The notes: generated by a model from the sequence alone, not told the origin. A DNA stretch of 44,874 nucleotides from Hyphomonadaceae bacterium (GCA_014378995.1 JACMMP010000144.1:1-44874); one strand, 5' to 3'; positions 35,234-44,874 are shown, counted from the first letter of the stretch. A program made the numbers and translations.

Positions 35234-35839
35234 TTACTTCACCGCGGCGGCGCGCTGGAAAGCTGGCCGCTGCCAGAGGTTTTCGATGTAGGCTTTAATG
35301 CTCGCCGGAAACTCATCTTCGATACCGACGAATTTCGCGCCCGTGGCAATGTAGGCGATCGAGATGTCAGCGGCGGTGAAGCGGTTGGCGGCGACGTAGG
35401 GCCTGCCGTCCAAGCGCTCACCGACGAACTCTAAGCGCTTCAGAATGGCAGTCTTCAGATAGCCGGCGGTGAAGTTCTGCTTTTGGTCGGCCGGCGCCAT
35501 GAAGCGCGTCGCGACGAGGGGATTGCCGTAAGCCGCGAGCCCCGCTTCGCCGAACATCAAATACTGCAGGTAATCCGCGTAGCCCGCTTCGCTCGGCTTC
35601 ACTTCAAGATCGGTCGGGCCGTGCTTGGACATGATGTAAATCATCATGGCGACGGACTCGATCATCGTGACGTCGCCGTCTTGCATCGCCGGTACGGTGC
35701 GGAGCGGGTTCACGGTTTTGAACGCGTCGCTCGGCTTGAAGAACGAGGCTTCCGCCGTTTCGTACGGCACGCCCATTTCCTCGCACAGCCACAGAACGCG
35801 CAGCGAGCGTGCGCCTTGCGAGTGATAGATTTTCAGCAT
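35234..35839 (-). CDS. Glutathione S-transferase-family protein
   Basis: 201 residues. The N-terminal thioredoxin-like domain reads LKIYHSQGARSLRVLWLCEEMGVPYE with PLRTVPAMQDGD and the ESVAMMIYI segment of the glutathione site. The helical C-terminal domain contains NRFTAADISIAY. It is a beta/theta-like bacterial GST, probably for detoxification. Start at 35839 is well supported by GGAGGG 6-7 bases upstream; a longer in-frame start at 35899 runs into the repeat region. Confidence 0.92.
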   Translation of the reverse strand: MLKIYHSQGARSLRVLWLCEEMGVPYETAEASFFKPSDAFKTVNPLRTVPAMQDGDVTMIESVAMMIYIMSKHGPTDLEVKPSEAGYADYLQYLMFGEAGLAAYGNPLVATRFMAPADQKQNFTAGYLKTAILKRLEFVGERLDGRPYVAANRFTAADISIAYIATGAKFVGIEDEFPASIKAYIENLWQRPAFQRAAAVK

Positions 35840-35882
35840 GAGCGTCCCTCCGTTTGGAGGAGTGCTAGCATTGCAAAGCCAT

Positions 35883-35997
35883 ATCGTCATCCCTGACACG
35901 CGAAGCGTGATCCGGGACCGAGGGGCAACCAGAGCAACCAGCTCGGTGTTGACCCCTGGGTCCCGGGCTCGTGCTGCGCACGCCCCGGGATGACGAT
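35883..35997. repeat. Palindromic repeat copy A
   Basis: Outer stem ATCGTCATCCC (35883-35893)/GGGATGACGAT (35987-35997), perfect. Mini-hairpins are CACGC-GAA-GCGTG (35897-35909) and CGTGC-TGC-GCACG (35970-35982). Central stem 35912-35925/35953-35966 has one mismatch in 14. It is intergenic between the GST gene and the 3' end of rho, and has the same architecture as copies B and C. Confidence 0.72.
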
Positions 35998-36022
35998 GGA
36001 GCTTGTGGAGCGCGGTTGCGCT

Positions 36023-37315
<1,293 letters not shown>

Positions 37316-37514
37316 AGATATCTCGGAAGGGAAGTTTGGGGGGACGGACCTTCGGCGCGAAGTGCGCTCGGGCAGGGCCGTTTGAAAGGAAAGTCCGGCG
37401 GTTGAGAAAGGTTGCGGCGCCGCCGTCGCACGCGCGCTCTGGGAAAGCGCGTTGGCCGCATGGACACCACATAGCGCCCCACGCGTCAAGCGGGGCTTAA
37501 CCGGTTAGGACGGT

Positions 37515-37985
37515 TCAGGGCTCGAGTGTGGCTAGCAGAACGGCCGCTATCGCGACCAGGAACGGGACTTCGCTCATCAGCCGCCAGTACCGCTCGGTAT
37601 GCCGGCGCTCGCCTTTGGCCAGCCGCCGACCCTCTGAAGATAGGAAGCCTTGATAGCCGCTCAAGCCCAGGACCAGGACGAGCTTGCCCCAAAACCAATG
37701 TGGGACTGCGGCAAGGACCTCACCAATCGGCCGGCTCCAGTCGCCGCTGACATAGGTGGCGAACAGGAAGAGGCCGAATGCCCAAGCGAGGATAAAGCTC
37801 GGGGTCAAAATAATCATGCGCAGATTGCGAGCCGCCTTGAGCATCGCGGCTTCAAGCTCGCCACCCGGCTGGGAGGCCGTGACGTACGCATAAAAGCGCG
37901 GCAGCATCAGCAGCCCGGAAATCCAGGCGATGACCGCGATAATGTGTAGGCCCCGGGCGAGGTCGTAACCGATTATGTGCTCCAT
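37515..37985 (-). CDS. hemJ: Protoporphyrinogen oxidase HemJ-like membrane protein
   Basis: 156 residues, four membrane segments. The N-terminal LARGLHIIAVIAWISGLLMLPRF carries the conserved His and Arg of HemJ; RNLRMIILTPSFILAWAFGL and FWGKLVLVLGL follow. HemJ performs the penultimate haem step in many alphaproteobacteria that lack HemG/HemY. Context with hemH and hemE directly upstream supports this. It starts 15 bases after the hemH stop. Confidence 0.88.
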   Translation of the reverse strand: MEHIIGYDLARGLHIIAVIAWISGLLMLPRFYAYVTASQPGGELEAAMLKAARNLRMIILTPSFILAWAFGLFLFATYVSGDWSRPIGEVLAAVPHWFWGKLVLVLGLSGYQGFLSSEGRRLAKGERRHTERYWRLMSEVPFLVAIAAVLLATLEP

Positions 37986-38000
37986 TGCCTCGCCGCTCCA

Positions 38001-39095
38001 TCACGATCCCTGCGGGCACAGACCCCATTGCGCCGGGCAGAGTCTAGCCCCCGAGTCCGACTGTGTCTTACCCGGCGCGGCCAAAGCGCGCTCGGCCAAA
38101 TCTGCCAGCGCGTCGATGAAGCGCGGCGTTGTCCCGGGGGTGGGGGCGCGGAGGTAGAAGGGCAGCTGCAACCGCTGGGCGAGATGGGCGTACTCGATGT
38201 CGAGTTCGACCAAGGTCTCCACGTGCTCGGAGACGAACGCGATCGGCGAGACGATAACGCCCGCGCCATCCTTGCCGGCGCGATGTATTTCCGCCTCCGT
38301 CGAGGGCTCGATCCATTTCAGCGGCCCGACGCGCGATTGATAACAGATGCGGGTGTCCCAGTCGGCAGGAAGTAAGGCGCGCACAGCGGCTACGCTTTGC
38401 TCGACTTGCCATTGGTAGGGATCGCCGCGGTCGATCACGTTCTGCGGCAGACCATGCGCGGAAAATAGCACACGCGGGCGCGGCGGCGAGCCGGCGTTGC
38501 GCCACGTTTCCAAGATTGCGTCTGCGTGCGCCTGCGCGAACGACGCGGCGGCGGGATAACAGCAAATGGTGGAGGCGGGGAGGTCGCTCGCTTGGCGCCA
38601 GGCTTTTAGCGACGAGGCGGTCGTCGTTGAGGAAAATTGCGGGTAGAGCGGCAGGAGGATCGCATCGGTGGCGCCCCATGCTTTCGCGGCTTTGGCCGCG
38701 TCCTTCACGAACGGCTTCCAATAGCGCATCGCCGGAAAGCACTTGAACGTCACATCACCTACGCGCTTGCTGATGGCGGCTTCGAGCGCATCCGCTTGTT
38801 TCACGGTTTCCGGCAGGATCGGCGAGCCGCCGCCCATCAAGGCGTAGTTGGCTTTCGCCAATTCTTCGCGCGTGCGTGAAATCAGTTGCGCAATGAGAAA
38901 CCGGATCGGTTGCGGGGCGCTGATGATGGCCTTGTCGTTGAACAGATTAAACAGAAAGGGGCGCACGGCCTGCTGTGAATCCGGGCCGCCGAGATTAAAC
39001 AGAATGATGGCCACGCGGCGCGATGTCATGACGCGCAGACCATGCCCTTCGTCCGGTTCGGACGAGGGCGGTTTTTCCAAAGGCGCAGCGCTCAT
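38001..39095 (-). CDS. hemH: Ferrochelatase
   Basis: 364 residues. RRVAIILFNLGGPDSQQAVRPFLFNLF is the classic ferrochelatase start; VLFSAHGLPQ contains the metal-relay His; later come CYQSRVGPLKWIEPSTE and SPIAFVSEHVETLVELD. It inserts Fe2+ into protoporphyrin IX. The first ~25 residues are an unconserved extension, so a later start is possible. Its ATG overlaps the hemE stop in ATGA; it is followed by hemJ. Confidence 0.95.
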   Translation of the reverse strand: MSAAPLEKPPSSEPDEGHGLRVMTSRRVAIILFNLGGPDSQQAVRPFLFNLFNDKAIISAPQPIRFLIAQLISRTREELAKANYALMGGGSPILPETVKQADALEAAISKRVGDVTFKCFPAMRYWKPFVKDAAKAAKAWGATDAILLPLYPQFSSTTTASSLKAWRQASDLPASTICCYPAAASFAQAHADAILETWRNAGSPPRPRVLFSAHGLPQNVIDRGDPYQWQVEQSVAAVRALLPADWDTRICYQSRVGPLKWIEPSTEAEIHRAGKDGAGVIVSPIAFVSEHVETLVELDIEYAHLAQRLQLPFYLRAPTPGTTPRFIDALADLAERALAAPGKTQSDSGARLCPAQWGLCPQGS

Positions 39096-40132
39096 GCGCC
39101 GCCTTTCACGATTTCAACCAAACGCGCAACATTTTCCGGGCTAGCCTGCGGCGTGATGCCGTGGCCCAGGTTGAAAATGTGCGGCGCGCCCTTGAAGGCA
39201 ATTAGAACATCGCGTGCAGCGCGTTCTAAAGCCTCCCCGCCAACGACGAGCGTTTGCGGGTCGAGATTGCCTTGTAGCGCCATGCCTTCAGGTGTGACTT
39301 CAAACGCGTAATCCGCCGGCGTTTGGGTATCGACACCTAATGCGTTGACGCCAGTTTCGTTCGCATACGCCGCGATCTGTGCGCCCGCGCCGCGCGGAAA
39401 GCCGATGATCGGCACGGTGACGCCGAGGCTACGCAAACGTGCGACCAGCTTTCGCGTTGGCTCGATAATGACATGTTGGAACGCGAGCGGCGGCAGCCCC
39501 TCGGCCCAGCTTTCGAACACTTGCAAGCAATCAGCGCCAGCCTTCACTTGGGCCGCGAGGTGCTGAGCGGTGGTCTCCACCAACACGTCGAGCAGCGCAT
39601 CGATATCGTTCGGGCGCTGGTAGATCGCCAGGCGCGCTTCGTCTTTATCGCCGCCGCGGCCTTGCAGCATGTAGGTGGCGACAGTCCACGGGCCGCCGGC
39701 GAAACCGATCAAAGCCACACCGTCGGGCAAACCGGCCTTAATGCGTTCTACCGCTTCATAGACAGGCGCCAGGCGCTGAATTGCTTTCTCCGGCTCGCCC
39801 AACTTCCACTCTGTCAGGGGCAATAGCGGCTCAAGGCGCGGCCCTTCGCCTTCGACGAACCAGACCTTCTGCCCGAGCGCATCAGGGACGACCAAGATAT
39901 CGGAGAACAGGATTGCGGCGTCGAGCGGGAAGCGGCGCAGCGGCTGCATCACCGCTTCGGTCGCCAGGGCAGGGGAATAGCAAAACTCAAGGAAGGTCTT
40001 CGCACGTGTCCGGAGTTCCCGGTACTCAGGCAAGTAACGCCCGGCCTGACGCATGATCCAGATCGGCGGCGGATCGAGCCGCTCTCCGTTTAAGACACGC
40101 AAGAGGGCGGGAAGGCTTTCCCGGTGGGCCAT
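39092..40132 (-). CDS. hemE: Uroporphyrinogen decarboxylase
   Basis: 346 residues. WIMRQAGRYLPEYRELR is the diagnostic start, then ILFSDILVVPDALG, GFAGGPWTVATYML and the C-terminal PHIFNLGHGI. It decarboxylates uroporphyrinogen III to coproporphyrinogen III. Start ATG 40132 has GGAAGAAG just upstream; TTG 40144 is a less likely alternative. Its 5' end abuts the probable oriC, as in Caulobacter, where hemE borders the origin and its promoter lies within it. Confidence 0.97.
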   Translation of the reverse strand: MAHRESLPALLRVLNGERLDPPPIWIMRQAGRYLPEYRELRTRAKTFLEFCYSPALATEAVMQPLRRFPLDAAILFSDILVVPDALGQKVWFVEGEGPRLEPLLPLTEWKLGEPEKAIQRLAPVYEAVERIKAGLPDGVALIGFAGGPWTVATYMLQGRGGDKDEARLAIYQRPNDIDALLDVLVETTAQHLAAQVKAGADCLQVFESWAEGLPPLAFQHVIIEPTRKLVARLRSLGVTVPIIGFPRGAGAQIAAYANETGVNALGVDTQTPADYAFEVTPEGMALQGNLDPQTLVVGGEALERAARDVLIAFKGAPHIFNLGHGITPQASPENVARLVEIVKGGA

Positions 40133-40471
40133 GACTTCTTCCAAACTCTAAAATCTGAATCGTGATTAATGAGGACTCGTTGTTGTGGCGATACGCAAAC
40201 CGGGACAACTGGGATGCCCACACCCAATCCACAGACTTATCCCTGCCGGCTCCAGTCGCGAAGCCATTGGCTTCAAAGCGTTTGTTGCCGCTACCTCGCA
40301 GCTGTGATTCCCACTCGTCCACAATGCCGCACTGTGGAGAGTACGGGGAGGAATCGCGCATGAGGGGAGGTCGATTTCGGCTTGAAGCGCCTTTTGGGTC
40401 TGCGACGCTCGTTTGGCCTGCAGAAACCAACAGCTTGTCCACACCCCGAGCAAGCCTGATATGTGAGCCCA
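40133..40471. other. oriC: Probable chromosomal replication origin (oriC)
   Basis: A 339-base gap between divergent hemE and ppsR, the location of Caulobacter Cori and related alphaproteobacterial origins. It contains DnaA-box-like sequences: TGTGGCGAT (40184-40192), CAATCCACA (40225-40233), TTATCCCTG (40237-40245), TCGTCCACA (40315-40323), TGTGGAGAG (40333-40341) and TTGTCCACA (40435-40443, one change from TTATCCACA). Its most A/T-rich stretch, 40136-40187, is the likely unwinding region. Three GANTC (CcrM) sites are at 40157, 40306 and 40351. No full TTAA-N7-TTAA CtrA site was found. Confidence 0.8.
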
Positions 40472-41299
40472 ATGCGTGAACGCCTCGCCATCTATTTCAA
40501 CGTCCACCTAGTGTCGGATTCCACGGGTGAGACCCTGGCGGGCGTTATGCGAGCCACGTGCGCCCAATTCGACAACATCCTGCCGGTTGAACACTCTTAC
40601 TTCCTGGTCCGCTCGGCGCGGCAGCTGGAGCGGGTCATTCGCGAATTGGAGTCGGCGCCTGGCCTGGTGATGTTCACGCTCTCCAATCTCGAACACCGGG
40701 CGATGCTGGAGGACGCCTGCGCCAAGTTGAACATGCCATGCGTGGCGGTGCTCGATCCAGTTTTGGACATCACCTCCCGCTATCTTGGGCTCGAACTCAA
40801 CCACCGCGTCGGCGCGGCGCGGAAGTTAAACGCCGAATATTTCAAGCGGATCGATGCGCTTGATTTTGCGATGTACCATGATGACGGGCAGCAGGCCGTC
40901 GAGCTATCGGTTGCCGACGTCATCCTCGTCGGTGTCAGCCGCACCTCGAAAACACCGACTAGCGTCTATCTCGCTCACCGCGGCATCAAGGCCGCCAACG
41001 TGCCGATCGTGCCTGGGGTGCCGCTCCCGGACATTCTCTTCCGGGCGAACCGCCCGCTTATCGTCGGGCTGCTGATTTCCGCCGACCGCCTGATACACAT
41101 CCGGCGCAATCGCTTAGCGGCAATGAAGGAGACGCGGGCCGGCGACTACACCGATGAAGATGCGGTGCGGCGTGAGGTCATGGAGGCGCAAAAACTGTTC
41201 GAGCGCGAAGGCTGGCCGACCATAGATGTGTCGCGCCGCTCGATCGAGGAAACTGCGGCTCAAGTGCTGAATTTGTTGGCGGAGCATCGCGAGCCGTGA
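40472..41299 (+). CDS. ppsR: PPSR-family kinase/pyrophosphorylase (DUF299)
   Basis: 275 residues. LVSDSTGETL near the start and the P-loop-like GVSRTSKTPTSVYLA (154-168) define the pyruvate,phosphate dikinase / PEP synthase regulatory protein family, which uses ADP to phosphorylate and Pi to dephosphorylate its target. The target gene is not in this window. GTG 40463 is an in-frame alternative start. It heads a plus-strand operon (overlapping maf by GTGA) and borders oriC. Confidence 0.94.
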   Translation: MRERLAIYFNVHLVSDSTGETLAGVMRATCAQFDNILPVEHSYFLVRSARQLERVIRELESAPGLVMFTLSNLEHRAMLEDACAKLNMPCVAVLDPVLDITSRYLGLELNHRVGAARKLNAEYFKRIDALDFAMYHDDGQQAVELSVADVILVGVSRTSKTPTSVYLAHRGIKAANVPIVPGVPLPDILFRANRPLIVGLLISADRLIHIRRNRLAAMKETRAGDYTDEDAVRREVMEAQKLFEREGWPTIDVSRRSIEETAAQVLNLLAEHREP

Positions 41300-41886
41300 C
41301 GCTGATCCTGGCTTCCGGAAGCGCCGCGCGGCGCAAGATGCTGGAAGATTCCGGGCTCGTGTTCGAGGTGGAAATCCCGCGCGTTGACGAAGAAGCGGCA
41401 AAGGCGAGCCTGCGCGCAGAAGGCATGAAGCCGCGCGACCAGGCCGACGCGCTGGCCGAATTGAAGGCGCTTTCCGTTTCGCGCAGGCGTGCGGGCTTTG
41501 TGATTGGCGCCGATCAGATGCTAGCGGTCGAAGGCAGGGTGCTCGACAAGCCGCAGGATGCGGCCGAGGCGCGCGAGCATTTGCAGAGCCTGCGCGGACG
41601 CGCGCACGATTTGCTGACAGCAGCTGTCGTCGCAAAAGACGGCGCGGTGATCTGGCGGCACATGGAAACGCCGAGATTGCGCATGCGCGCGTTCTCGGAC
41701 GCCTTCCTCGATTACTATCTGGCTGAAGCGGGGGAGGCGGTGCTTCGATCCGTCGGCGCCTACCAACTCGAAGGCCTCGGCGCGCAATTGTTCGACCGCG
41801 TGGAGGGCGACTATTTCTCCGTGCTGGGCCTGCCGCTGTTGCCGTTGCTCGCGTTCCTCCGCGAACATGGCGTCGTGCGCACATGA
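41296..41886 (+). CDS. maf: Maf-family nucleotide pyrophosphatase
   Basis: 196 residues. The N-terminal LILASGSAARRKMLEDSGL is the Maf motif, with FVIGADQML and RDQADALAELKA in the interior. Maf proteins hydrolyse dTTP, UTP or modified nucleotides and influence division. GTG 41296 overlaps the ppsR stop (GTGA), and its stop overlaps aroE (ATGA). Family placement is clear; nucleotide preference is not. Confidence 0.92.
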   Translation: MTLILASGSAARRKMLEDSGLVFEVEIPRVDEEAAKASLRAEGMKPRDQADALAELKALSVSRRRAGFVIGADQMLAVEGRVLDKPQDAAEAREHLQSLRGRAHDLLTAAVVAKDGAVIWRHMETPRLRMRAFSDAFLDYYLAEAGEAVLRSVGAYQLEGLGAQLFDRVEGDYFSVLGLPLLPLLAFLREHGVVRT

Positions 41887-42704
41887 ACATCACCGCCGCC
41901 ACCAAGGTGTTCGCCGTCATCGGCGATCCGGTGAGCCATTCGCTTTCGCCGCTGATGCACAATGGTTGGATCGCCGATCACGGACTCGATGCCGTGTACG
42001 TGGCGTTGCCGCTGCGCAGCGAGGATCCGGTTGCCGCGATCCGCGCCATGAAAGGCCTCGGCTTTGCGGGCCTCAACGTCACCGTGCCGCACAAGGAAGC
42101 CGCAGCGAGGGCGGCGGATCGAGGCGACCTCAGCGTCGCCAATGTCCTGTGGTGGGATGAGAATGGTATCCTTTCTGCCTACAACACCGATGGGCTCGGC
42201 TTTCTCGACGCCTTGTCTGAAGCCGCGCCCGACTGGCGCACAAGCGTAAAGCGCGTGCTCATTGTTGGCGCCGGTGGCGCGGCCGTTGGGATCGGGCAGG
42301 CGCTCTCGCCGCATGTGGACCGGGTGCACTTTGCGAACCGCACACATGCCCGCGGCGAGGCCGCGGCGGCGATGTTTCAGAATGGACGCACGCTCCGATG
42401 GGATGATCTTGAGCGCGGCTTTGGTGCGGCGGACCTGATCGTCCAGACCACAACGCTCGGCATGGCAGGTCAGCCGGCGCAGGCTTGGCCGCTCGAGTTC
42501 TGCCGCCCCACGGCGATCGTCGCCGACATTGTCTATCGCCCGCTGGAAACCGGCCTGCTGCGCGCGGCGCGCGCGCGCGGGCAAGTCACGATGGACGGCC
42601 TCGGGATGCTTATCCACCAGGGCGCGCGGGCGTTTGAAATTTGGTTTGGCGTCAAGCCCGATGTTGTGAAGGCCCGCGAGCGCCTCACGGCGGCGCTGAC
42701 ATGA
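41883..42704 (+). CDS. aroE: Shikimate dehydrogenase
   Basis: 273 residues. [18 protein letters not shown] is the shikimate-binding start, NVTVPHKE has the catalytic Lys71, [12 protein letters not shown] and the NADP-binding VGAGGAA follow. It reduces dehydroshikimate in aromatic amino-acid synthesis. It is coupled by ATGA overlaps to maf on one side and coaE on the other. This order is shared with Caulobacter next to its origin. Confidence 0.97.
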   Translation: MNITAATKVFAVIGDPVSHSLSPLMHNGWIADHGLDAVYVALPLRSEDPVAAIRAMKGLGFAGLNVTVPHKEAAARAADRGDLSVANVLWWDENGILSAYNTDGLGFLDALSEAAPDWRTSVKRVLIVGAGGAAVGIGQALSPHVDRVHFANRTHARGEAAAAMFQNGRTLRWDDLERGFGAADLIVQTTTLGMAGQPAQAWPLEFCRPTAIVADIVYRPLETGLLRAARARGQVTMDGLGMLIHQGARAFEIWFGVKPDVVKARERLTAALT

Positions 42705-43294
42705 TCGTGGTTGGCCTTACCGGCTCGATCGGGATGGGCAAGAGCACCGTCGCGAAGATGTTCGCGGAGGAGGGCGCGCCCTTCCTGGATTCTGACGCCG
42801 TCGTGCACGCGCTGTACGACGCCGGCGGCGCGGCGGTCGCCCTGGTAGAGGGGGCGTTCCCCGGTGTGGCCAAGGACGGCGCGATAGATCGCACCACCCT
42901 CTCAGCGCGCGTGGTGGGGGACGACGCGGCCATCCGCCGCCTGGAAGCCATCGTCCATCCCCTCGTCCGGCAAGCGCAGGCGGAGTTTTTGCAGTCCCGC
43001 CGCGAGAGCGGGGCGGACGTCGTAGTGCTGGATATCCCGCTCCTGTTCGAGGGCGGGGGACAAAAGTTCGTCGATAAAGTCGTCGTCGTCTCTGCGCCGG
43101 CGGAGGTGCAGCGCGCGCGCGTGCTGGCGCGGCCCGGCATGACGCCCGAGAAGTTTGAGGCCATCCTCGCGCGGCAGACGCCCGATGCCGAAAAGCGCGC
43201 GCGCGCGGATTTCGTGATCGACACCAGCGGCGCCTTCGATGCGACGCGGGCGCAAGTCAGAGCCGTGCTGGACGCGCTGCGCGAACACGATTAG
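42701..43294 (+). CDS. coaE: Dephospho-CoA kinase
   Basis: 197 residues. P-loop GSIGMGKST (8-16), then [13 protein letters not shown], the IPLLFEGGG segment and the lid-like [10 protein letters not shown]. It is the last step of CoA synthesis. Start ATG 42701 overlaps the aroE stop (ATGA). dnaQ begins 10 bases after its stop. Confidence 0.97.
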   Translation: MIVVGLTGSIGMGKSTVAKMFAEEGAPFLDSDAVVHALYDAGGAAVALVEGAFPGVAKDGAIDRTTLSARVVGDDAAIRRLEAIVHPLVRQAQAEFLQSRRESGADVVVLDIPLLFEGGGQKFVDKVVVVSAPAEVQRARVLARPGMTPEKFEAILARQTPDAEKRARADFVIDTSGAFDATRAQVRAVLDALREHD

Positions 43295-43304
43295 CCACGA
43301 ACGC

Positions 43305-44045
43305 ATGCGCGAAATCCTGTTCGACACGGAAACAACGGGTGTTTTCCCGGATCACCAAGATCCCAAACAGTGCGATCGCATTGTCGAGATCGGCTGCGTC
43401 GAGATCGTGAATTTGGAGCGCACCGGGCGTGAGTTTCACGCCTACCTCAATCCGGATCGGGACGTGCCGGAAGAGGTGGTGCGGGTGCATGGCCTCAGGC
43501 TGGATTTCCTGCGCAATCACAAGCGGTTTCCTGAAGTCATCGGCGACTTCATGGAATTCATCGGCGATGCGCCGCTGGTCGCGCACAACGCGTCGTTCGA
43601 CCAAGGCTTTCTAAACGCCGAGCTGAGGCGCTGCTCACGCGAATTGCTTGGAAACGAGCGTTTCATCGACACATTGGCGATTGCGCGCAAACGCTTTCCT
43701 GGCGCGTCGTGCTCGCTGGATGCGTTGGCCAAGCGCTTCCAGCTCGATCGCTATGGCTTCGATCTCGCCGCGCGCAAAGGCGCGGGCGGCCACGGCGCAT
43801 TGGTCGACTCGCGCATCCTCGCCGAAGTGTATCTGCACCTCAAAGGCGGACGCGAACAACGCCTGGTGTTCGACGCCGGCGAGGCTGCGTCGGAAAACGC
43901 GTCGGTGCTGCGCCCGGTGGAGTTCGTACGCCGTCAGCCGCGGCCGACGCCGCTGGCGCCGCTGGCGACCGCGGACGAGCAAGCCGCGCATGCGGCGTTC
44001 ATCGACCGGCTCGGCCCGAACGCCCTCTGGCGGAAAGTCAGCTAG
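43305..44045 (+). CDS. dnaQ: DNA polymerase III epsilon subunit (3'-5' exonuclease)
   Basis: 246 residues. Exo I motif LFDTETTG (Asp7, Glu9), exo II HNASFDQGFLNAEL, and exo III HGALVDSRILAEVY are all present: the proofreading DEDDh exonuclease. The C-terminal ~60 residues carry the linker to the polymerase alpha subunit. It is the last gene of the ppsR operon. Its TAG stop overlaps the secB TAG stop on the other strand within CTAG (44042-44045). Confidence 0.95.
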   Translation: MREILFDTETTGVFPDHQDPKQCDRIVEIGCVEIVNLERTGREFHAYLNPDRDVPEEVVRVHGLRLDFLRNHKRFPEVIGDFMEFIGDAPLVAHNASFDQGFLNAELRRCSRELLGNERFIDTLAIARKRFPGASCSLDALAKRFQLDRYGFDLAARKGAGGHGALVDSRILAEVYLHLKGGREQRLVFDAGEAASENASVLRPVEFVRRQPRPTPLAPLATADEQAAHAAFIDRLGPNALWRKVS

Positions 44046-44566
44046 AAGGCGGCGGCGGAGGTCGGGCTGCCGCCCATATCCGCCAGCGGCACACTGCCCC
44101 GCTGCTCGCGGTCCCGCAGCTCGGCCCAGTAGAGCGGGGTGAAATCGATCGGGTTGATCAGCAGGGGCGGGTAGCCGCCTTCGCGCGTGATTTCAGCCAG
44201 GATCTGGCGGCTGAACGGGAAGAGCAGCCGCGGGCACTCGATCCAGATCAGCGGCTCCACATCGTCCGGGCGCACGTTCATGAACTGGAAAACGCCCGAA
44301 TAGACCAGATCGACCGAGAACATCAGCGCATCCTGGCGCTTGGCGTGGACGTTTATGCAGAGATCCACCTCGGTCGCTTCGCCCTGACCCATGGGCCGCG
44401 ACTTTACCTCGACGCCCATGTCGATGCTGGGCTGGATATCGTAGGCTTGGCCCGCCGCGCCCTGGGCATTGCGAAATGACAGCTCCTTCACATATTGGGC
44501 GAGTACGCGCAGGTGAGGGGAGTCTGCTGGTGGCGGGGCGCCGTCTGAAGCGTTGTGCGTGTTCAT
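44042..44566 (-). CDS. secB: Protein-export chaperone SecB
   Basis: 174 residues with the SecB core: VLAQYVKELSFRN, QPSIDMGVEVKSRP, YSGVFQFMNV, then ECPRLLFPFSRQILAEITREGGYPPLLINPIDF. It keeps preproteins unfolded for SecA. The C-terminal tail is rather long and Ala/Ser-rich. It is convergent with dnaQ (4-base overlap of stop codons) and divergent from the Tim44-like gene. The 141-base gap between them holds no further gene. Confidence 0.96.
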   Translation of the reverse strand: MNTHNASDGAPPPADSPHLRVLAQYVKELSFRNAQGAAGQAYDIQPSIDMGVEVKSRPMGQGEATEVDLCINVHAKRQDALMFSVDLVYSGVFQFMNVRPDDVEPLIWIECPRLLFPFSRQILAEITREGGYPPLLINPIDFTPLYWAELRDREQRGSVPLADMGGSPTSAAAF

Positions 44567-44707
44567 GCGCCAGCTTTCGGTGCGATCCTGGGAACTAAGC
44601 GGCTAGAATGGGGCGCAAGCGGGCGCGAGGCAACAGCGCTAGAAGTAGCCGGCTGTTGGCATTATCTTAATTGTCGGCGCATCGGAATGCGCCCTGGAGT
44701 TTGTCCT

Positions 44708-44874
44708 TTGGACCAGAGCCTGATTGAGATTGTCGTGCTGGCGTTCGTGGCCGGCTTTGTGCTGTTTCGCCTCTACACCACGCTGGGCAAGCGTACGGGC
44801 GCGGAGCGTCCGCCGCAGCCAGCGCCAGCGCAGGGCGAACTGCCTCGCGATCTTCCCGGCGCGCCGCGCGTCAT
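44708..44874 (+). CDS. Tim44-domain membrane protein, N-terminal part (partial)
   Basis: About 55 codons to the window edge. It begins with TTG 44708 (GGAG at 44696-44699 is eight bases upstream): DQSLIEIVVLAFVAGFVLFRLYTTLG is a single membrane anchor, then KRTGAERPPQP and a Pro-rich linker. This matches the start of alphaproteobacterial Tim44-like proteins found next to secB; the diagnostic Tim44 domain lies outside the window. No ATG start is possible in this position. Confidence 0.75.
   Translation, partial: MDQSLIEIVVLAFVAGFVLFRLYTTLGKRTGAERPPQPAPAQGELPRDLPGAPRV

Noticed and set aside
40162-40479. 105-codon open frame within the hemE-ppsR gap
   Set aside because: It overlaps the DnaA-box cluster and the ppsR start, lacks a ribosome site, and its translation looks random.

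Overview
The window is a stretch of a GC-rich alphaproteobacterial chromosome, most like the order Caulobacterales (Caulobacter/Hyphomonadaceae type). The basis is gene order. A run cenR-yggS-thiE-like-ntrZ-like-DUF3576-leuS-lptE-holA, then parB-parA-rsmG-mnmG-mnmE, then rho-hemJ-hemH-hemE, then ppsR-maf-aroE-coaE-dnaQ-secB-timA matches the arrangement around the Caulobacter replication origin as I remember it. I could not run a database search.

Layout. (1) 1-467 is the 3' end of ftsK. (2) 468-3962 is a compact, less GC-rich insert holding a SIR2 + HerA anti-phage pair and a KTSC-domain gene. (3) 4061-8399 holds an envelope/unknown cluster, lolA and xthA; between lolA and xthA lies a strong promoter, a chain of C-loop hairpins and a terminator, which looks like an undescribed small RNA gene. 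(4) 8477-14001 holds a DUF885 lipoprotein, a GTP-type PEP carboxykinase with a LacI-type operator-like palindrome upstream, and a serine hydrolase. (5) 14071-21759 is the conserved cenR-to-holA block. (6) 21829-25486 is an accessory block: a dicarboxylate symporter, a 30-residue peptide gene with a decayed tandem copy, an aminotransferase and a TonB-domain protein. (7) 25556-32189 is a minus-strand segregation/tRNA-modification cluster (mnmE, mnmG, DUF3088, rsmG, parA, parB), with ParB-site-like palindromes scattered from 28.0 to 34.6 kb. (8) 32211-35839 holds metabolic and detoxification genes. (9) 36023-40132 is rho and three haem genes on the minus strand. (10) 40133-40471 is the probable chromosomal origin, oriC, between hemE and ppsR. 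(11) 40472-44874 is a tightly overlapping plus-strand operon ppsR-maf-aroE-coaE-dnaQ, then convergent secB and the start of a Tim44-like gene.

How the parts work together. The right two-thirds is the origin-proximal domain: oriC with degenerate DnaA boxes and GANTC sites, the ParAB/parS segregation machinery 6-14 kb away, and essential housekeeping genes (rho, leuS, holA, dnaQ, hem, secB). The left third is ordinary chromosome interrupted by a defence insert.

The most notable signals not explained by standard genes are: (a) a family of cloverleaf-like palindromic repeats, one of which sits in frame inside mnmG and adds about 35 residues; (b) the candidate small RNA upstream of xthA; (c) an atypical, less GC-rich expansion in leuS just before the KMSKS loop; (d) the SIR2-HerA-KTSC arrangement; (e) the duplicated, decaying small-peptide gene; (f) an origin that lacks canonical full CtrA sites.
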